A stretch of 11,830 nt of DNA from Microcaldota archaeon (GTDB lineage: Archaea > Micrarchaeota > Micrarchaeia > Micrarchaeales > Micrarchaeaceae), in assembly GCA_027344745.1 (NCBI GenBank), contig DAHWIS010000080.1:1-11830 (forward strand), written 5' to 3'. Position numbers and translations under genes: made by a program. Of this stretch, positions 1 to 7,575 are shown piece after piece (within the stretch, counting starts at the first letter, position 1; every line of letters begins with the position of its first letter). A model generated the notes under the pieces. That model saw only the letters and a program-made list of their open reading frames with translations. It did not search any database and was not told the DNA's origin.

Positions 1-183
1 TTTTACGCCCGAAGCATAGCAGATATCGAAAAGACTTTGATAGATTCTGTATATTTTCACGCACGCTTCAGTAAACCGGTTTATACTGCAATAATAAAAA
101 AGGTCGATAGGAAAAAATTGAATAAATACCTAAAGCAATATACCGAAATAATAAAGAAACAGGTTAGCAATCTAATGGATTGA
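1..183 (+). CDS. C-terminal fragment of an AbiEi-like antitoxin / COG5340-type regulator (5' truncated by window)
   Basis: The frame is open from base 1 and ends at TGA 181-183, giving the last 60 residues of a protein whose start lies outside the window. The segment near its left end, IADIEKTLIDSVYF, followed by a basic helical stretch ending LNKYLKQYTE, resembles the part of AbiEi-type antitoxins (COG5340, predicted regulators of defence systems) that usually reads like 'ADxEKxLIDxLYxP' and is followed by helices of the form 'DLEKLxEYAxRM'. In that family an N-terminal winged helix binds DNA and represses the operon with an AbiEii nucleotidyltransferase toxin; neither part is visible here. 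The next gene is convergent, so a toxin partner is not downstream on this strand. The family call rests on this short motif only. Confidence 0.5.
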   Translation, partial: FYARSIADIEKTLIDSVYFHARFSKPVYTAIIKKVDRKKLNKYLKQYTEIIKKQVSNLMD

Positions 184-275
184 GGATCTGAATCCCCGAT
201 AGCAAATTGTGTTATTGCGGCTTTCGGTGGCGTTCTCCAGCGACGCATCTGCTTTGCAATAGGCCTATCATTCAC

Positions 276-1064
276 TCAGCGTGAACGTTTTCCGGAAGCC
301 TTGCGCCTTGAAGCTTTTTTGCGAGGTTTCTTGGAACCGAGCAATGCCCCTTTACCCTCTATCTCTTCAACTCCGCGTTCTACGTTCTTTTCTATACTCA
401 AAGCAAGCTTCTCAAAATCGGTCACGAATTCCTTGGTAGAATTGAAGAGCAGCATCAAGCCTATGAAAGCAAATACAACTATCAACGAGCTTATCGAAAT
501 GAACAAGTTTACAGATAGGTATGCGCTGAGCGGGACATTCAATGTCGCTGCGCCTTCGGTAGTCGCTATTATGCTCACGATAAATATTATCCATAACGCA
601 ACGGCCCCGAATGCAAGTTCGTTATACGTATGCTTGAATATCAGGCCTACTGAAAGGTACATGACAAGCAGTATGCCCCCAAAACTGAATAAGAATATGA
701 GGGGTTCTATGGCGTTGGTTACGAAAAATAGCGGGAATAGGAATATCAGCGCGCCTAAAACTATAGACGTAAGCCATATCCCGACGTATTTAGAATGCTT
801 CATATGCTCCATTTGATCCATAAACTTTATTGATGAAGCATGTGCGTTCATAAAACTGAAAATCAGGGTTAGCGACGTTATAAGAATCAAGAGCATCCAG
901 AACGCGAATTCTACGATCGGATTCGCATTCGGGAGCGTAGATATGAGCGCGGTGAATACCATGCCTACTGCGAGTGCCATTGCAAATGTAACCATCGATA
1001 TGCCGATGGCCCTCCTATAAGAAAATATCCAATACCTCTTTATGTGCTCACGGGCATAATCCAC
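276..1064 (-). CDS. Six-helix integral membrane protein, unrecognised family
   Basis: The protein has 262 residues. Hydrophobic stretches near residues 20-43, 50-72, 94-115, 121-143, 149-168 and 180-207 suggest six membrane helices. A charged, probably helical segment (about 210-237) and a very basic tail (245-262, KKPRKKASRRK) follow and would favour a cytoplasmic C terminus. No signal peptide, catalytic motif or cysteine pattern is seen, and I do not recognise the family. The chosen start is GTG at 1064: it has AGTGAT five bases upstream, a fit to the archaeal anti-Shine-Dalgarno sequence, and a TATA-like TTTTTAAGC (about 1097-1105) upstream on this strand. The first internal ATG would be residue 24 and would remove most of the first helix. 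It lies 71 bases downstream of the prepilin peptidase gene on the same strand and may be co-transcribed, but a role in pilus assembly is only a guess. Confidence 0.75.
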   Translation of the reverse strand: MDYAREHIKRYWIFSYRRAIGISMVTFAMALAVGMVFTALISTLPNANPIVEFAFWMLLILITSLTLIFSFMNAHASSIKFMDQMEHMKHSKYVGIWLTSIVLGALIFLFPLFFVTNAIEPLIFLFSFGGILLVMYLSVGLIFKHTYNELAFGAVALWIIFIVSIIATTEGAATLNVPLSAYLSVNLFISISSLIVVFAFIGLMLLFNSTKEFVTDFEKLALSIEKNVERGVEEIEGKGALLGSKKPRKKASRRKASGKRSR

Positions 1065-1135
1065 AAAATCACTTCAATTTAATAATTAGATGTAATGCTT
1101 AAAAAGCTTTCCGCTTTGCACCGTCTGGCGCATGC

Positions 1136-2029
1136 TTATACCGGGATAAGCAGCAATATGAGATTGCCCAAAAACAATGAAATCCATACGCCTATGAAGA
1201 TCGGCACTGCAAAAGGTATCGCACGCTTGTATACCGGCAGTTTTTTTCTGAAGCGCTTTTCTTTGAACCGCTTTATGGTTTCGTCGGTTATCAGCCCGCC
1301 AAATCCCTTGAACCTGCGCCTGATTTCCAATACCTCTTTCTTTGTCATCATATTTATGGCTATAATATCCCCTGGCTCGAACTTATCTACCGAAACGCGC
1401 TCCACCATGAGCGACGTTATCGGATCCTCAAATAGTATTACGCCTACGGACCCCAACAACAGGACAAGTATGAGCGCGGAGCCAAGGTTGTCAGCCCCGA
1501 ATTCGAATACCACCAGCAACAGCAGTGCCAGATATGCAACGGTTACCATAACTGCCTTGAACATGTTTTTTTTAGTGATTGCAGAATCCACAAAATTCAT
1601 TCTCGAACGCTTGCCGCGTCTTGAAAAAGCCTTAGGTATGTAGTATATCGGCACTATCACCAATGCAGCGATGCCCGAATTTATTATCAGCGATACGGCG
1701 AAAGGCAGATTAAGCTGGGGTATGCCCACCAAATATGGAAGCTTTTGCAAAGGCAGTATAAGCGAAAGCGCTGCAAGCTCTATGACATCGGCCGCGCCCA
1801 GCTGCCCAGCCCTATATACGATATAACCGAGCGCAAGCACAACAACAGCGATAAGCGCACTGAACCCTATAGCATATAGATTAAAATACAGTACGGTAAG
1901 CAAGGCGCCATACGCCAAAGTGGCATATACAAAATAGGATGGCACATTGCGCTTGTTAAAAACATCGAAAAGCATGTATGCAAGCGCTATAGCCACAAGG
2001 CTATACACTCTTAACAGATAGACTTCCAT
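1136..2029 (-). CDS. Archaeal type IV prepilin peptidase, A24 family (PibD/FlaK-like)
   Basis: This membrane aspartyl protease would cut the positively charged class III signal peptide of archaeal pilins or archaellins on the cytoplasmic side. Numbering from ATG 2029 gives 297 residues. The first catalytic Asp is D22 in FDVFNKRNVPSYF, matching the family's 'D...R.VPN' site after the first helix. The second is D81 in LGAADVIEL, equivalent to the GxGD motif but with Ala in place of the second Gly. After several more helices, the C-terminal region shows the archaeal pattern: a soluble piece with EPGDI, GLITDETIKRFK and then AIPFAVPIFIG leading into a last helix. The ATG at 2029 has GGTG just upstream; a GTG at 2035 in frame would add two residues but lies inside that ribosome-binding site. 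The substrate pilins are not in this window. Family assignment is strong; the choice between FlaK and PibD specificity is open. Confidence 0.82.
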   Translation of the reverse strand: MEVYLLRVYSLVAIALAYMLFDVFNKRNVPSYFVYATLAYGALLTVLYFNLYAIGFSALIAVVVLALGYIVYRAGQLGAADVIELAALSLILPLQKLPYLVGIPQLNLPFAVSLIINSGIAALVIVPIYYIPKAFSRRGKRSRMNFVDSAITKKNMFKAVMVTVAYLALLLLVVFEFGADNLGSALILVLLLGSVGVILFEDPITSLMVERVSVDKFEPGDIIAINMMTKKEVLEIRRRFKGFGGLITDETIKRFKEKRFRKKLPVYKRAIPFAVPIFIGVWISLFLGNLILLLIPV

Positions 2030-2083
2030 ATACACCTACCGATATTAAACAAACTGAAAATTATTAAGCATTATACTACAAAA

Positions 2084-2097
2084 ATACTAAATAGTAT
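2084..2097. repeat. Inverted repeat between divergent genes
   Basis: ATACTAAATAGTAT has perfect 6-base arms (ATACTA/TAGTAT) around AA. It sits between the prepilin peptidase gene and leuS, about 30 bases before the leuS start and just upstream of its TATA-like box. It could be an operator for either gene; in such AT-rich sequence it could also be chance. Confidence 0.35.
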
Positions 2098-2103
2098 CGC
2101 AGG

Positions 2104-2115
2104 TTATATAAAAGG
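2104..2115 (+). promoter_or_regulatory. TATA-like box of leuS
   Basis: TTATATAAAAGG lies 13-24 bases before the leuS ATG at 2128. With the usual archaeal spacing of about 25 bases from TATA box to transcription start, transcription would begin near the start codon, giving a leaderless or nearly leaderless mRNA. No GGTG-like ribosome-binding site is seen before the ATG, which fits. The spacing is a little short, so the exact promoter is not certain. Confidence 0.45.
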
Positions 2116-2127
2116 GCCAGTGTTTGA

Positions 2128-4950
2128 ATGATAGACTACAACGCAATAGAAAAGAAATGGCAGAACGCATGGGATGACGCCAAAATATTCGAGTCGGAGC
2201 CAAACGGCAAGGAGGGAATGCTTGTTACCGCTGCCTTTCCATACGTGAATGCGCCTCCGCATATGGGTCATTTAAGGACATACGGCACTGCGGACTTTTA
2301 CGCCAGATTTATGAGGATGCAGGGGTTTAATGTCCTATTTCCGTTTGCCTTCCATGCAACAGGCACGCCTGTGCTTGCATTTGCGAAACGGCTGCAGAAC
2401 AACGACCATGATCTTATAGACGAACTGAAGCTCTTCCACGTCTCGGATGCGGACATAGAAAAGATGAAAGATCCCGCATACATATCCGAATATTTTATAA
2501 AGCAGGTGCAATCAGAATGGAAGAAGGCAGGCCTAGGGATAGACTGGAGGAGAAAGTTCATATCTATAGAGCCTCTTTATGGCAAGCTTGTCGAATGGCA
2601 ATTCATCAACCTCAAATCTTTGGGCCTTATTACCAAGGGCACGCATCCGGTTGGTTGGTGCGAAAACGAGAAGAACGCCGTAGGCCAGCACGATACGAAA
2701 CACGACGTTCAGCCAGAGATAGAGATGGTAACCGCCATATTGTTCAAGGACAGCGCATCGGACATATATTTTCCATGCACTACTTACAGGCCAGAAACGG
2801 TATACTGCGCCACCAATATATTCATCAATGAAAACGCCAAATACTCCATAGCTGCAATAGGGGATAAAAAATATTATATTGCAGATGATGCACTGGAACT
2901 CCTGAAGCAGCAGCTCGACCCTATTGTAGAAGGGAGCATAACCTCGGAGGAGCTTCTCAGTAAAAGTGCGATAAATCCGATTACTAAAGAGGGGGTGCCT
3001 GTGCTCGCCGGCTTCTTTGTAAAGCCGGATTTCGGCACAGGCGTAGTGATGTCCGTGCCCGCCCATGCGCCTTTCGATTACGTAGCACTGGAGCGCATAA
3101 AGGCCGGCAGCCCAGATGCAGTAAAGTTTGCTTACAGGAGCTGCATAAAAGTTCCGAATCCCAAGACGGCGGGGGAAATACCATCATTGGCCTATCTGGA
3201 GTTGTTCGATGCAGACTCGGGTGCGGTGGACGAACAGATAGAGCGCGCCACAAAAGCTCTGTATCGCGAAGAGCTAAAGAACGGCGTGATGGAAGCAGGC
3301 GATTATAAGGGCAGAGGCGTCGCGGAAGCCAGGAAGCTCCTGAAGCAGGACCTGGAAAAAGAAAAAAAGGCAATCGAATTCTACATCGTGGCAAACAACG
3401 AGCAGGTATATTGCAGATGCGGATGGAGAGTCACGGTGAAGATAGTTTTGGACCAGTGGTTCATAAACTATGGCGACCTAAAATGGAAGGGCGAAACGAA
3501 GGGCATGTTCGAGGGCATGAAGATATATCCAAAAAAATTCATCCCCTCATTTAATAATTCAATAGACTGGATAGATCTAAGGCCCGCAGAAAGATCGCAG
3601 GGGTTCGGCACCAAGTTCCCTTTCAACACCGAACACATAGTAGAACCGCTTTCCGATTCTACGATATATCCGTCGTTCTATACATACGTGCATATACTTA
3701 GGGCAAATGGTATAGTGCCGGATCAGTTGAAGCCGGAATTTTTTGATTATCTTATAAAAGGCATAGGCACAGCCGAAAAGGCGGCGCTTGCGACAGGCAT
3801 AAGCAAGGACATAATAGACAAGTGCAAGGATTCCTTTGAATATTGGTACAAATATACATCGAGGCATTCCGCACCAGACCTTATACCAAGCCATCTGATA
3901 ATGTATGTATTCAACCATATTGCATTATTCCCCGAAAGGCTGTGGCCGAAGCAAATAGTCGTAAACGGCATGGTCAACTATGAGGGCAATAAGATGAGCA
4001 AGAGCTTAGGCAACGTAATACCCCTTGGGGACGCGGTAGAGAAATACGGCGCGGATATAATAAGGTTTATAGAGATTGCAAGCGGAGACCTAGGCACTGA
4101 CATAGATTTCAGCCTTAGCAGCGTCAAAGGCATCAGGCAGAAGAACCAGCAATTATACAACATTATAGAAGATTTGGGCAATATGCACAGCAATCCTCTT
4201 ACGGGCATAGACTACTGGCTTTATTCAAAACTTAACTCCAAGATAAACAAGGCAAACAAAAGCATGGCGGAGATATCGGTCAGGGATGCTTACATAGAGA
4301 TATATTACAATTCGATAAGCGAGCTCAAATGGTATTTTGACATGGGAGGATACAACTCTCTTGTGGTTAAGGAGTTCATGGAGAAAATCACACTAATGCT
4401 ATCACCAATAATGCCCCACATATCCGAGGAATTTTGGCATATGCTCGGGAACAGGACACTGGTTTCTACGGAAAGGTGGCCTTCTTCTGACGCAGAAATG
4501 ATAAATAACGAGATAGAATTGACCCAGGAGCGGATAGCAGACATAATAGAGGATACCAACAACATATTGGACATTGCATCTGGAGCCAAATCCAACGACG
4601 GTAAGGCGCCCAAAGCGCTACACATAATACTCGCAGGGAAGTGGAAATACGACGCGTATAACATACTCCTGAAAAACAAGAGCATAGGCGAAACGATGAA
4701 AGACGAATCGCTGAAAGGCATAGACGCAGAAAAGCTTTCCGGCTTTGTAACCAGATACGCCAAGAAAATGCATGGCATGAAAGAAGTCGGAAGCCTTGAG
4801 ACTATGTTAGAAAACATAAATTATGCAAAGGAAAGCCTTTCGAGAAGGTTCGGTTTGGAAGTGCTGGTGGAAAATGAAACCGAATCGAAATCAGAAAGGG
4901 CGGACAGGGCATCGCCAGACAAGCCGAGCATAGATGTAGAGTGGGCATAA
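2128..4950 (+). CDS. leuS: Leucyl-tRNA synthetase, archaeal type
   Basis: This cytoplasmic class I synthetase charges tRNA-Leu with leucine using ATP and edits mischarged products. The 940 residues match the usual archaeal length. Seen in order: the Rossmann-fold HIGH motif as HMGH (45-48) within FPYVNAPPHMGH; FPFAFHATGTP, typical of the archaeal/eukaryotic form; the inserted CP1 editing domain with its Thr-containing TTYRPET (218-224) and the HAPFDY site with conserved Asp 317; the KMSKS loop exactly as KMSKS (622-626); then the helical anticodon-binding domain and a C-terminal extension that ends in a charged tail. No motif is missing and no frame disruption is seen. The TATA-like box just upstream suggests a nearly leaderless mRNA. 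Its stop TAA shares one base with the ATG of the following HAD gene, so the two are probably co-transcribed and translationally coupled. The upstream neighbour is divergent. Confidence 0.97.
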   Translation: MIDYNAIEKKWQNAWDDAKIFESEPNGKEGMLVTAAFPYVNAPPHMGHLRTYGTADFYARFMRMQGFNVLFPFAFHATGTPVLAFAKRLQNNDHDLIDELKLFHVSDADIEKMKDPAYISEYFIKQVQSEWKKAGLGIDWRRKFISIEPLYGKLVEWQFINLKSLGLITKGTHPVGWCENEKNAVGQHDTKHDVQPEIEMVTAILFKDSASDIYFPCTTYRPETVYCATNIFINENAKYSIAAIGDKKYYIADDALELLKQQLDPIVEGSITSEELLSKSAINPITKEGVPVLAGFFVKPDFGTGVVMSVPAHAPFDYVALERIKAGSPDAVKFAYRSCIKVPNPKTAGEIPSLAYLELFDADSGAVDEQIERATKALYREELKNGVMEAGDYKGRGVAEARKLLKQDLEKEKKAIEFYIVANNEQVYCRCGWRVTVKIVLDQWFINYGDLKWKGETKGMFEGMKIYPKKFIPSFNNSIDWIDLRPAERSQGFGTKFPFNTEHIVEPLSDSTIYPSFYTYVHILRANGIVPDQLKPEFFDYLIKGIGTAEKAALATGISKDIIDKCKDSFEYWYKYTSRHSAPDLIPSHLIMYVFNHIALFPERLWPKQIVVNGMVNYEGNKMSKSLGNVIPLGDAVEKYGADIIRFIEIASGDLGTDIDFSLSSVKGIRQKNQQLYNIIEDLGNMHSNPLTGIDYWLYSKLNSKINKANKSMAEISVRDAYIEIYYNSISELKWYFDMGGYNSLVVKEFMEKITLMLSPIMPHISEEFWHMLGNRTLVSTERWPSSDAEMINNEIELTQERIADIIEDTNNILDIASGAKSNDGKAPKALHIILAGKWKYDAYNILLKNKSIGETMKDESLKGIDAEKLSGFVTRYAKKMHGMKEVGSLETMLENINYAKESLSRRFGLEVLVENETESKSERADRASPDKPSIDVEWA

Positions 4951-5621
4951 TGTACAAGATGACAAAGAGATTTGACACCTTCATATTCGATTGGGACGGC
5001 ACACTCAGGGACATGAGCACATTGCACAAGCTCAATGCCACGTTCAATCCGCATTGGAATTACAAAAAGCTCAAGAGCCTTGAAAATTACAAAAAAAGAC
5101 CGATGGCGCAAAAGCAGATCAAATCGTCGAAAGGGCTTGCGCTTTACAGGAGGGAGATAAAGAACGCATACAAAGTCGAAAAAAGCGTAGGTACCTTTTT
5201 TATAGACGTTGCACTTATGTTTGTAAAGCCCAGGATGCATAGATATGCGCGCGAGGTGCTTGTCGAATTGAATAAAAAAGAAATGAACGTGGCCCTTTTT
5301 ACTGACGGTGCAAAATACAGGGTACTGGGCGAATTGCACCGCCTCAAGGCGGAAAACTATTTTGACATAATATTGAGCGCCCAGTCCATAAGGAGGCTAA
5401 AACCAGACCCTTCGGGCCTTGAGATAATAATCGATGCGCTGGGGGCAAGGAAGAGCAGTACGATATATTTCGGCGACATGGTAGATGACATAATAACCGC
5501 AAGGGAGGCGGGGATATGCTCTGCAGCCATGGGAAACGGATTCAGCGGCATAAACCTTTTAAAATCTAAGAATCCCGATTATGTGTTTACCAGCATGGAG
5601 GAACTTTTCAGGAAACTTTAA
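4950..5621 (+). CDS. HAD-superfamily hydrolase (phosphoglycolate phosphatase-like)
   Basis: This 223-residue soluble protein has all four HAD motifs: the nucleophile motif FDWDGT with Asp 14 and Asp 16, motif II Thr 118 in LFTDG, motif III Lys 151 in RRLKPDP, and the metal-binding acids Asp 176 and Asp 179/180 in GDMVDD. Between motifs I and II lies a long basic helical cap of about 90 residues. The order and spacing resemble phosphoglycolate phosphatases and other subfamily I phosphomonoesterases; the true substrate cannot be read from sequence. The ATG at 4950 overlaps the leuS TAA by one base and has GAGTGG a few bases upstream. ATG 4959 (residue 4) is a possible alternative. The arrangement implies co-expression with leuS but does not show a functional link. 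Confidence 0.85.
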   Translation: MYKMTKRFDTFIFDWDGTLRDMSTLHKLNATFNPHWNYKKLKSLENYKKRPMAQKQIKSSKGLALYRREIKNAYKVEKSVGTFFIDVALMFVKPRMHRYAREVLVELNKKEMNVALFTDGAKYRVLGELHRLKAENYFDIILSAQSIRRLKPDPSGLEIIIDALGARKSSTIYFGDMVDDIITAREAGICSAAMGNGFSGINLLKSKNPDYVFTSMEELFRKL

Positions 5622-5643
5622 GAAATCGGGGTTAGGCTAATTC

Positions 5644-5670
5644 TAAATATTTTGCCCTGCAATATAATAT
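5644..5670 (+). promoter_or_regulatory. Candidate TATA boxes of scpAB
   Basis: Two AT-rich candidates precede scpA: TAAATATTTT (5644-5653) and AATATAATAT (5661-5670). The first would place the transcript start near 5674 with a short leader containing GGTAG. The second would give an almost leaderless mRNA starting at ATG 5689 or 5695. Sequence alone does not decide between them. Confidence 0.4.
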
Positions 5671-5688
5671 CGACCAGTTGGTAGTTTT

Positions 5689-6393
5689 ATGGCGATGCAG
5701 AGCGGCGTATACGAGGTAGAGGAAGTCGCAAAACCTTTTGACCTAGAGGATTTTGTCAAGAACGCCACATGGCGCGATCTGCTTCTCGGTCTTGTGGAGA
5801 GCAACAAGCTCAATCCGTGGGATGTAGACATTTCGCGCATAGTGAACGGATACCTTGAGGTAATCAAAAGGATGAAGGTCTTGGACCTTTTTGTACCATC
5901 TAACATGATGCTTGCCGCATCGATATTGTTAAAACTCAAAAGCGACACCATATCGTTCGATGACGGAGCAGAAGACATTCCAGAAAGTGAAGATGCACCC
6001 ATAAGGGTCATTCCGGACGTACCGCAACTTACTCTGAGGTCAAGACAGCAGCCGAACAAAAGGATAACCCTAGAAGAACTTATGGACGCCTTGGAAGACG
6101 CTATGAAAATAGAAAAGAAGCGGGACATGCAATTCAAGAACGACAGCATACCTATTCAATTCACGATAAACAAGGAGGACATAGACGATAAAATGGAAGA
6201 CATCTACATGATGGTGAAAAAGAATTCCGATTCTTACGGTACAACTACGTTTGCTTTGCTCGCAGGCAGTTTTGTGCATGCTGAAAGCATACTCCTGGAC
6301 CTTTTTGTACCTCTGCTTTTCCTGTCGCACAACAGCAGGATAGCGCTGATGCAGGATAGCTTCTTCGAAGAGATATTCATAAAGGTAATTTAG
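5689..6393 (+). CDS. scpA: Segregation and condensation protein A (kleisin)
   Basis: ScpA is the kleisin subunit that bridges the two heads of an SMC dimer and, with ScpB, helps compact and segregate the chromosome. The protein has 234 residues, near the usual archaeal length. The N-terminal SMC-binding domain is recognisable from FDLEDF, DLLLGLVESNKLNPWDVDI and IVNGYLEVIKRM (about 18-65), followed by MMLAASILLKLKSD, a signature stretch of the family. An acidic linker (about 85-105) follows, then helical segments, and the C-terminal winged helix that docks on the SMC head (about 183-234), with LMQDSFFEEIFIK at its end. The first ATG is taken; ATG 5695 is two codons in. scpB starts 8 bases after its stop, so the two form an operon. 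The smc gene itself is not in the window. Confidence 0.9.
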   Translation: MAMQSGVYEVEEVAKPFDLEDFVKNATWRDLLLGLVESNKLNPWDVDISRIVNGYLEVIKRMKVLDLFVPSNMMLAASILLKLKSDTISFDDGAEDIPESEDAPIRVIPDVPQLTLRSRQQPNKRITLEELMDALEDAMKIEKKRDMQFKNDSIPIQFTINKEDIDDKMEDIYMMVKKNSDSYGTTTFALLAGSFVHAESILLDLFVPLLFLSHNSRIALMQDSFFEEIFIKVI

Positions 6394-6401
6394 GTTTTTT
6401 C

Positions 6402-6878
6402 ATGGCAGATGGAAGGGAAACTGAAAACAAGCACATGGTCGAAGCGGCGCTCTTTGTCGCCGGGCATGCGTTAGGCATCGACGAGATATCAAAATCAACA
6501 GGCATAATGTCCCCCGGATACCTGAAAAAGGTTCTGGCCGAGCTTGCATCGGATTACGACAGGAATAGCAATACCGCACTCAAGCTATTCGAAATAGGCA
6601 ACAAATACATGCTGGGACTTAAGGAACCATATGCCCGCAAAGTCAACGATCTTGCGGGTTCGCCGGATATAACCAAAGGTGCGCTGCGGATATTGGCGTA
6701 TATTAGCAAGAACGAGCCCTTAATGCAGAACGTAATAGTCAAAGCATTCGGGAGCGCTTCGTACGAATATATAAAAGAACTTGCGGAAAAAGATTTCATA
6801 ACTGCATCCAGAGTTGGCAGGACCAAAAAACTCCAGACCACGCAGAAGTTCAAGGAATATTTCAATCTCGATGGATAG
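6402..6878 (+). CDS. scpB: Segregation and condensation protein B
   Basis: ScpB dimers bind the central part of the ScpA kleisin and stabilise the SMC complex. The 158 residues form two winged-helix domains: about 10-80, opening with VEAALFVAGHALGIDEIS, a common ScpB N-terminal pattern, and about 90-155, with GALRILAYISKNEPLMQN and SYEYIKELAEKDFI, the equivalent of the family's 'ALaIIAY.QPv' and 'LkeLiekglI' segments. It is slightly shorter than most bacterial ScpB proteins (about 170-200 residues) and lacks their long C-terminal tail, as is common in archaea. It lies 8 bases after scpA. No strong ribosome-binding site is seen, so coupling to scpA translation is likely. The 3' end is convergent with the next gene, with a 10-base gap. 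Confidence 0.88.
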   Translation: MADGRETENKHMVEAALFVAGHALGIDEISKSTGIMSPGYLKKVLAELASDYDRNSNTALKLFEIGNKYMLGLKEPYARKVNDLAGSPDITKGALRILAYISKNEPLMQNVIVKAFGSASYEYIKELAEKDFITASRVGRTKKLQTTQKFKEYFNLDG

Positions 6879-6888
6879 GCATTCGGTT

Positions 6889-7434
6889 TCAGTATTCCGG
6901 ATGCAGTTCTTCCACGCCTTCTTTTTTGTTTATGTATCTGGCAAGAACAAAAAGTACAGACGACATGCGGTTCATGTATACGAGCATTTCAGGGCTTATT
7001 TCGTATTTCTTTGTCAATCCCACTATCGAGCGTTCCGCCCTTCTTGCCACCGTGCGTGCCCTGTCCAGATATGCCGCGCCGTACGGTCCCCCCGGGAGGA
7101 CAAACTTCTTAAGCTCGGGAACCATTGCACCCAATTCCTCTATGCCTATCTCCAGCTGCTTTACATCTTCGGAGCCTATCGGTTTCCTTGGCAAGAACCT
7201 TTTGTCCATCAATGAAGCAAGTTCTGCACCCACAGTAAAAAGTTTGTTCTGCATGTATGCAAGCTGCTTCGAAATCCTCTCGTCCGATACGTTCTGCATC
7301 GCGACGCCCAATTCGGAGTTCAGCTCGTCAATGTTTCCTATTGCGCTTATAACGTCGTTGTCCTTCCTTACCCTATCCTTACCCAGTGCGGTATCCCCCT
7401 TATCGCCAAAGCCCGTGTAAAATATTTTTGGCAT
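6889..7434 (-). CDS. PduO-type cob(I)alamin adenosyltransferase
   Basis: The enzyme transfers the 5'-deoxyadenosyl group of ATP to cob(I)alamin to make adenosylcobalamin. At 181 residues it matches the trimeric PduO/MMAB family (Cob_adeno_trans) in length. The N-terminal ATP phosphate-binding segment is YTGFGDKGDT (6-15), followed by VISAIGNIDELNSELG (28-43). The C-terminal five-helix-bundle signatures are RRAER (131-135) and YMNRMSSVLFVLAR (153-166). No organelle or export signal is present. The ATG at 7434 is the only likely start; the 46-base space to the tRNA gene holds TTTATTAAG (about 7472-7464, minus strand), a possible TATA box giving a short leader. No other cobalamin gene or B12-dependent enzyme is present, so it may serve salvaged cobamide. 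Some family members are re-purposed, so the exact substrate is less certain than the fold. Confidence 0.88.
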   Translation of the reverse strand: MPKIFYTGFGDKGDTALGKDRVRKDNDVISAIGNIDELNSELGVAMQNVSDERISKQLAYMQNKLFTVGAELASLMDKRFLPRKPIGSEDVKQLEIGIEELGAMVPELKKFVLPGGPYGAAYLDRARTVARRAERSIVGLTKKYEISPEMLVYMNRMSSVLFVLARYINKKEGVEELHPEY

Positions 7435-7442
7435 AAAACCAC

Positions 7443-7455
7443 AAATATAAATAAG
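7443..7455 (+). promoter_or_regulatory. TATA box of the tRNA-Val gene
   Basis: AAATATAAATAAG is centred about 32 bases before the mature tRNA 5' end, which would give a short 5' leader for RNase P to remove. The same 46-base gap carries an opposite-facing TATA-like TTTATTAAG for the adenosyltransferase gene, so the two promoters are interleaved. Confidence 0.5.
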
Positions 7456-7480
7456 TAGGCAAGCTTAATAAATCTGCACC

Positions 7481-7552
7481 GGGCTCGTAGTCGAGTGGTA
7501 AGACGTTCCCTTCACACGGGAAAGAGCTGGAGTTCGATTCTCCACGGGCCCA
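7481..7552 (+). tRNA. tRNA-Val (anticodon CAC)
   Basis: The 72 bases fold into a full cloverleaf. The acceptor stem GGGCTCG pairs with CGGGCCC with one G-T pair, followed by discriminator A 7552. The D arm has a 3-base stem GTC/GAC and a loop containing GG. The anticodon stem TTCCC/GGGAA encloses loop TTCACAC with anticodon CAC (7513-7515), which reads GUG. The variable loop is AGAGC, and the T arm TGGAG/CTCCA holds TTCGATT, the standard T loop. There is no intron and CCA is not encoded, so it must be added by the CCA enzyme. A run of four T directly after the gene may act as the archaeal terminator. Confidence 0.96.
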
Positions 7553-7575
7553 TTTTCAGTATGCGGCGGTAATGC

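Noticed and set aside
301..816. 171-codon + strand frame opposite the membrane protein gene
   Set aside because: The minus frame has a regular six-helix pattern, a ribosome-binding site and a TATA-like box; the + frame has none and is its antisense shadow.
2033..2035. GTG start for the prepilin peptidase
   Set aside because: The GTG is part of the GGTG ribosome-binding site for the ATG at 2029.
4941..4949. GTG start for the HAD gene, nine bases before the ATG
   Set aside because: The ATG at 4950 overlaps the leuS stop and has GAGTGG upstream; the GTG lies inside that ribosome-binding site.
6926..7420. 164-codon + strand frame
   Set aside because: It is antisense to the cobalamin adenosyltransferase gene, whose family motifs are clear.
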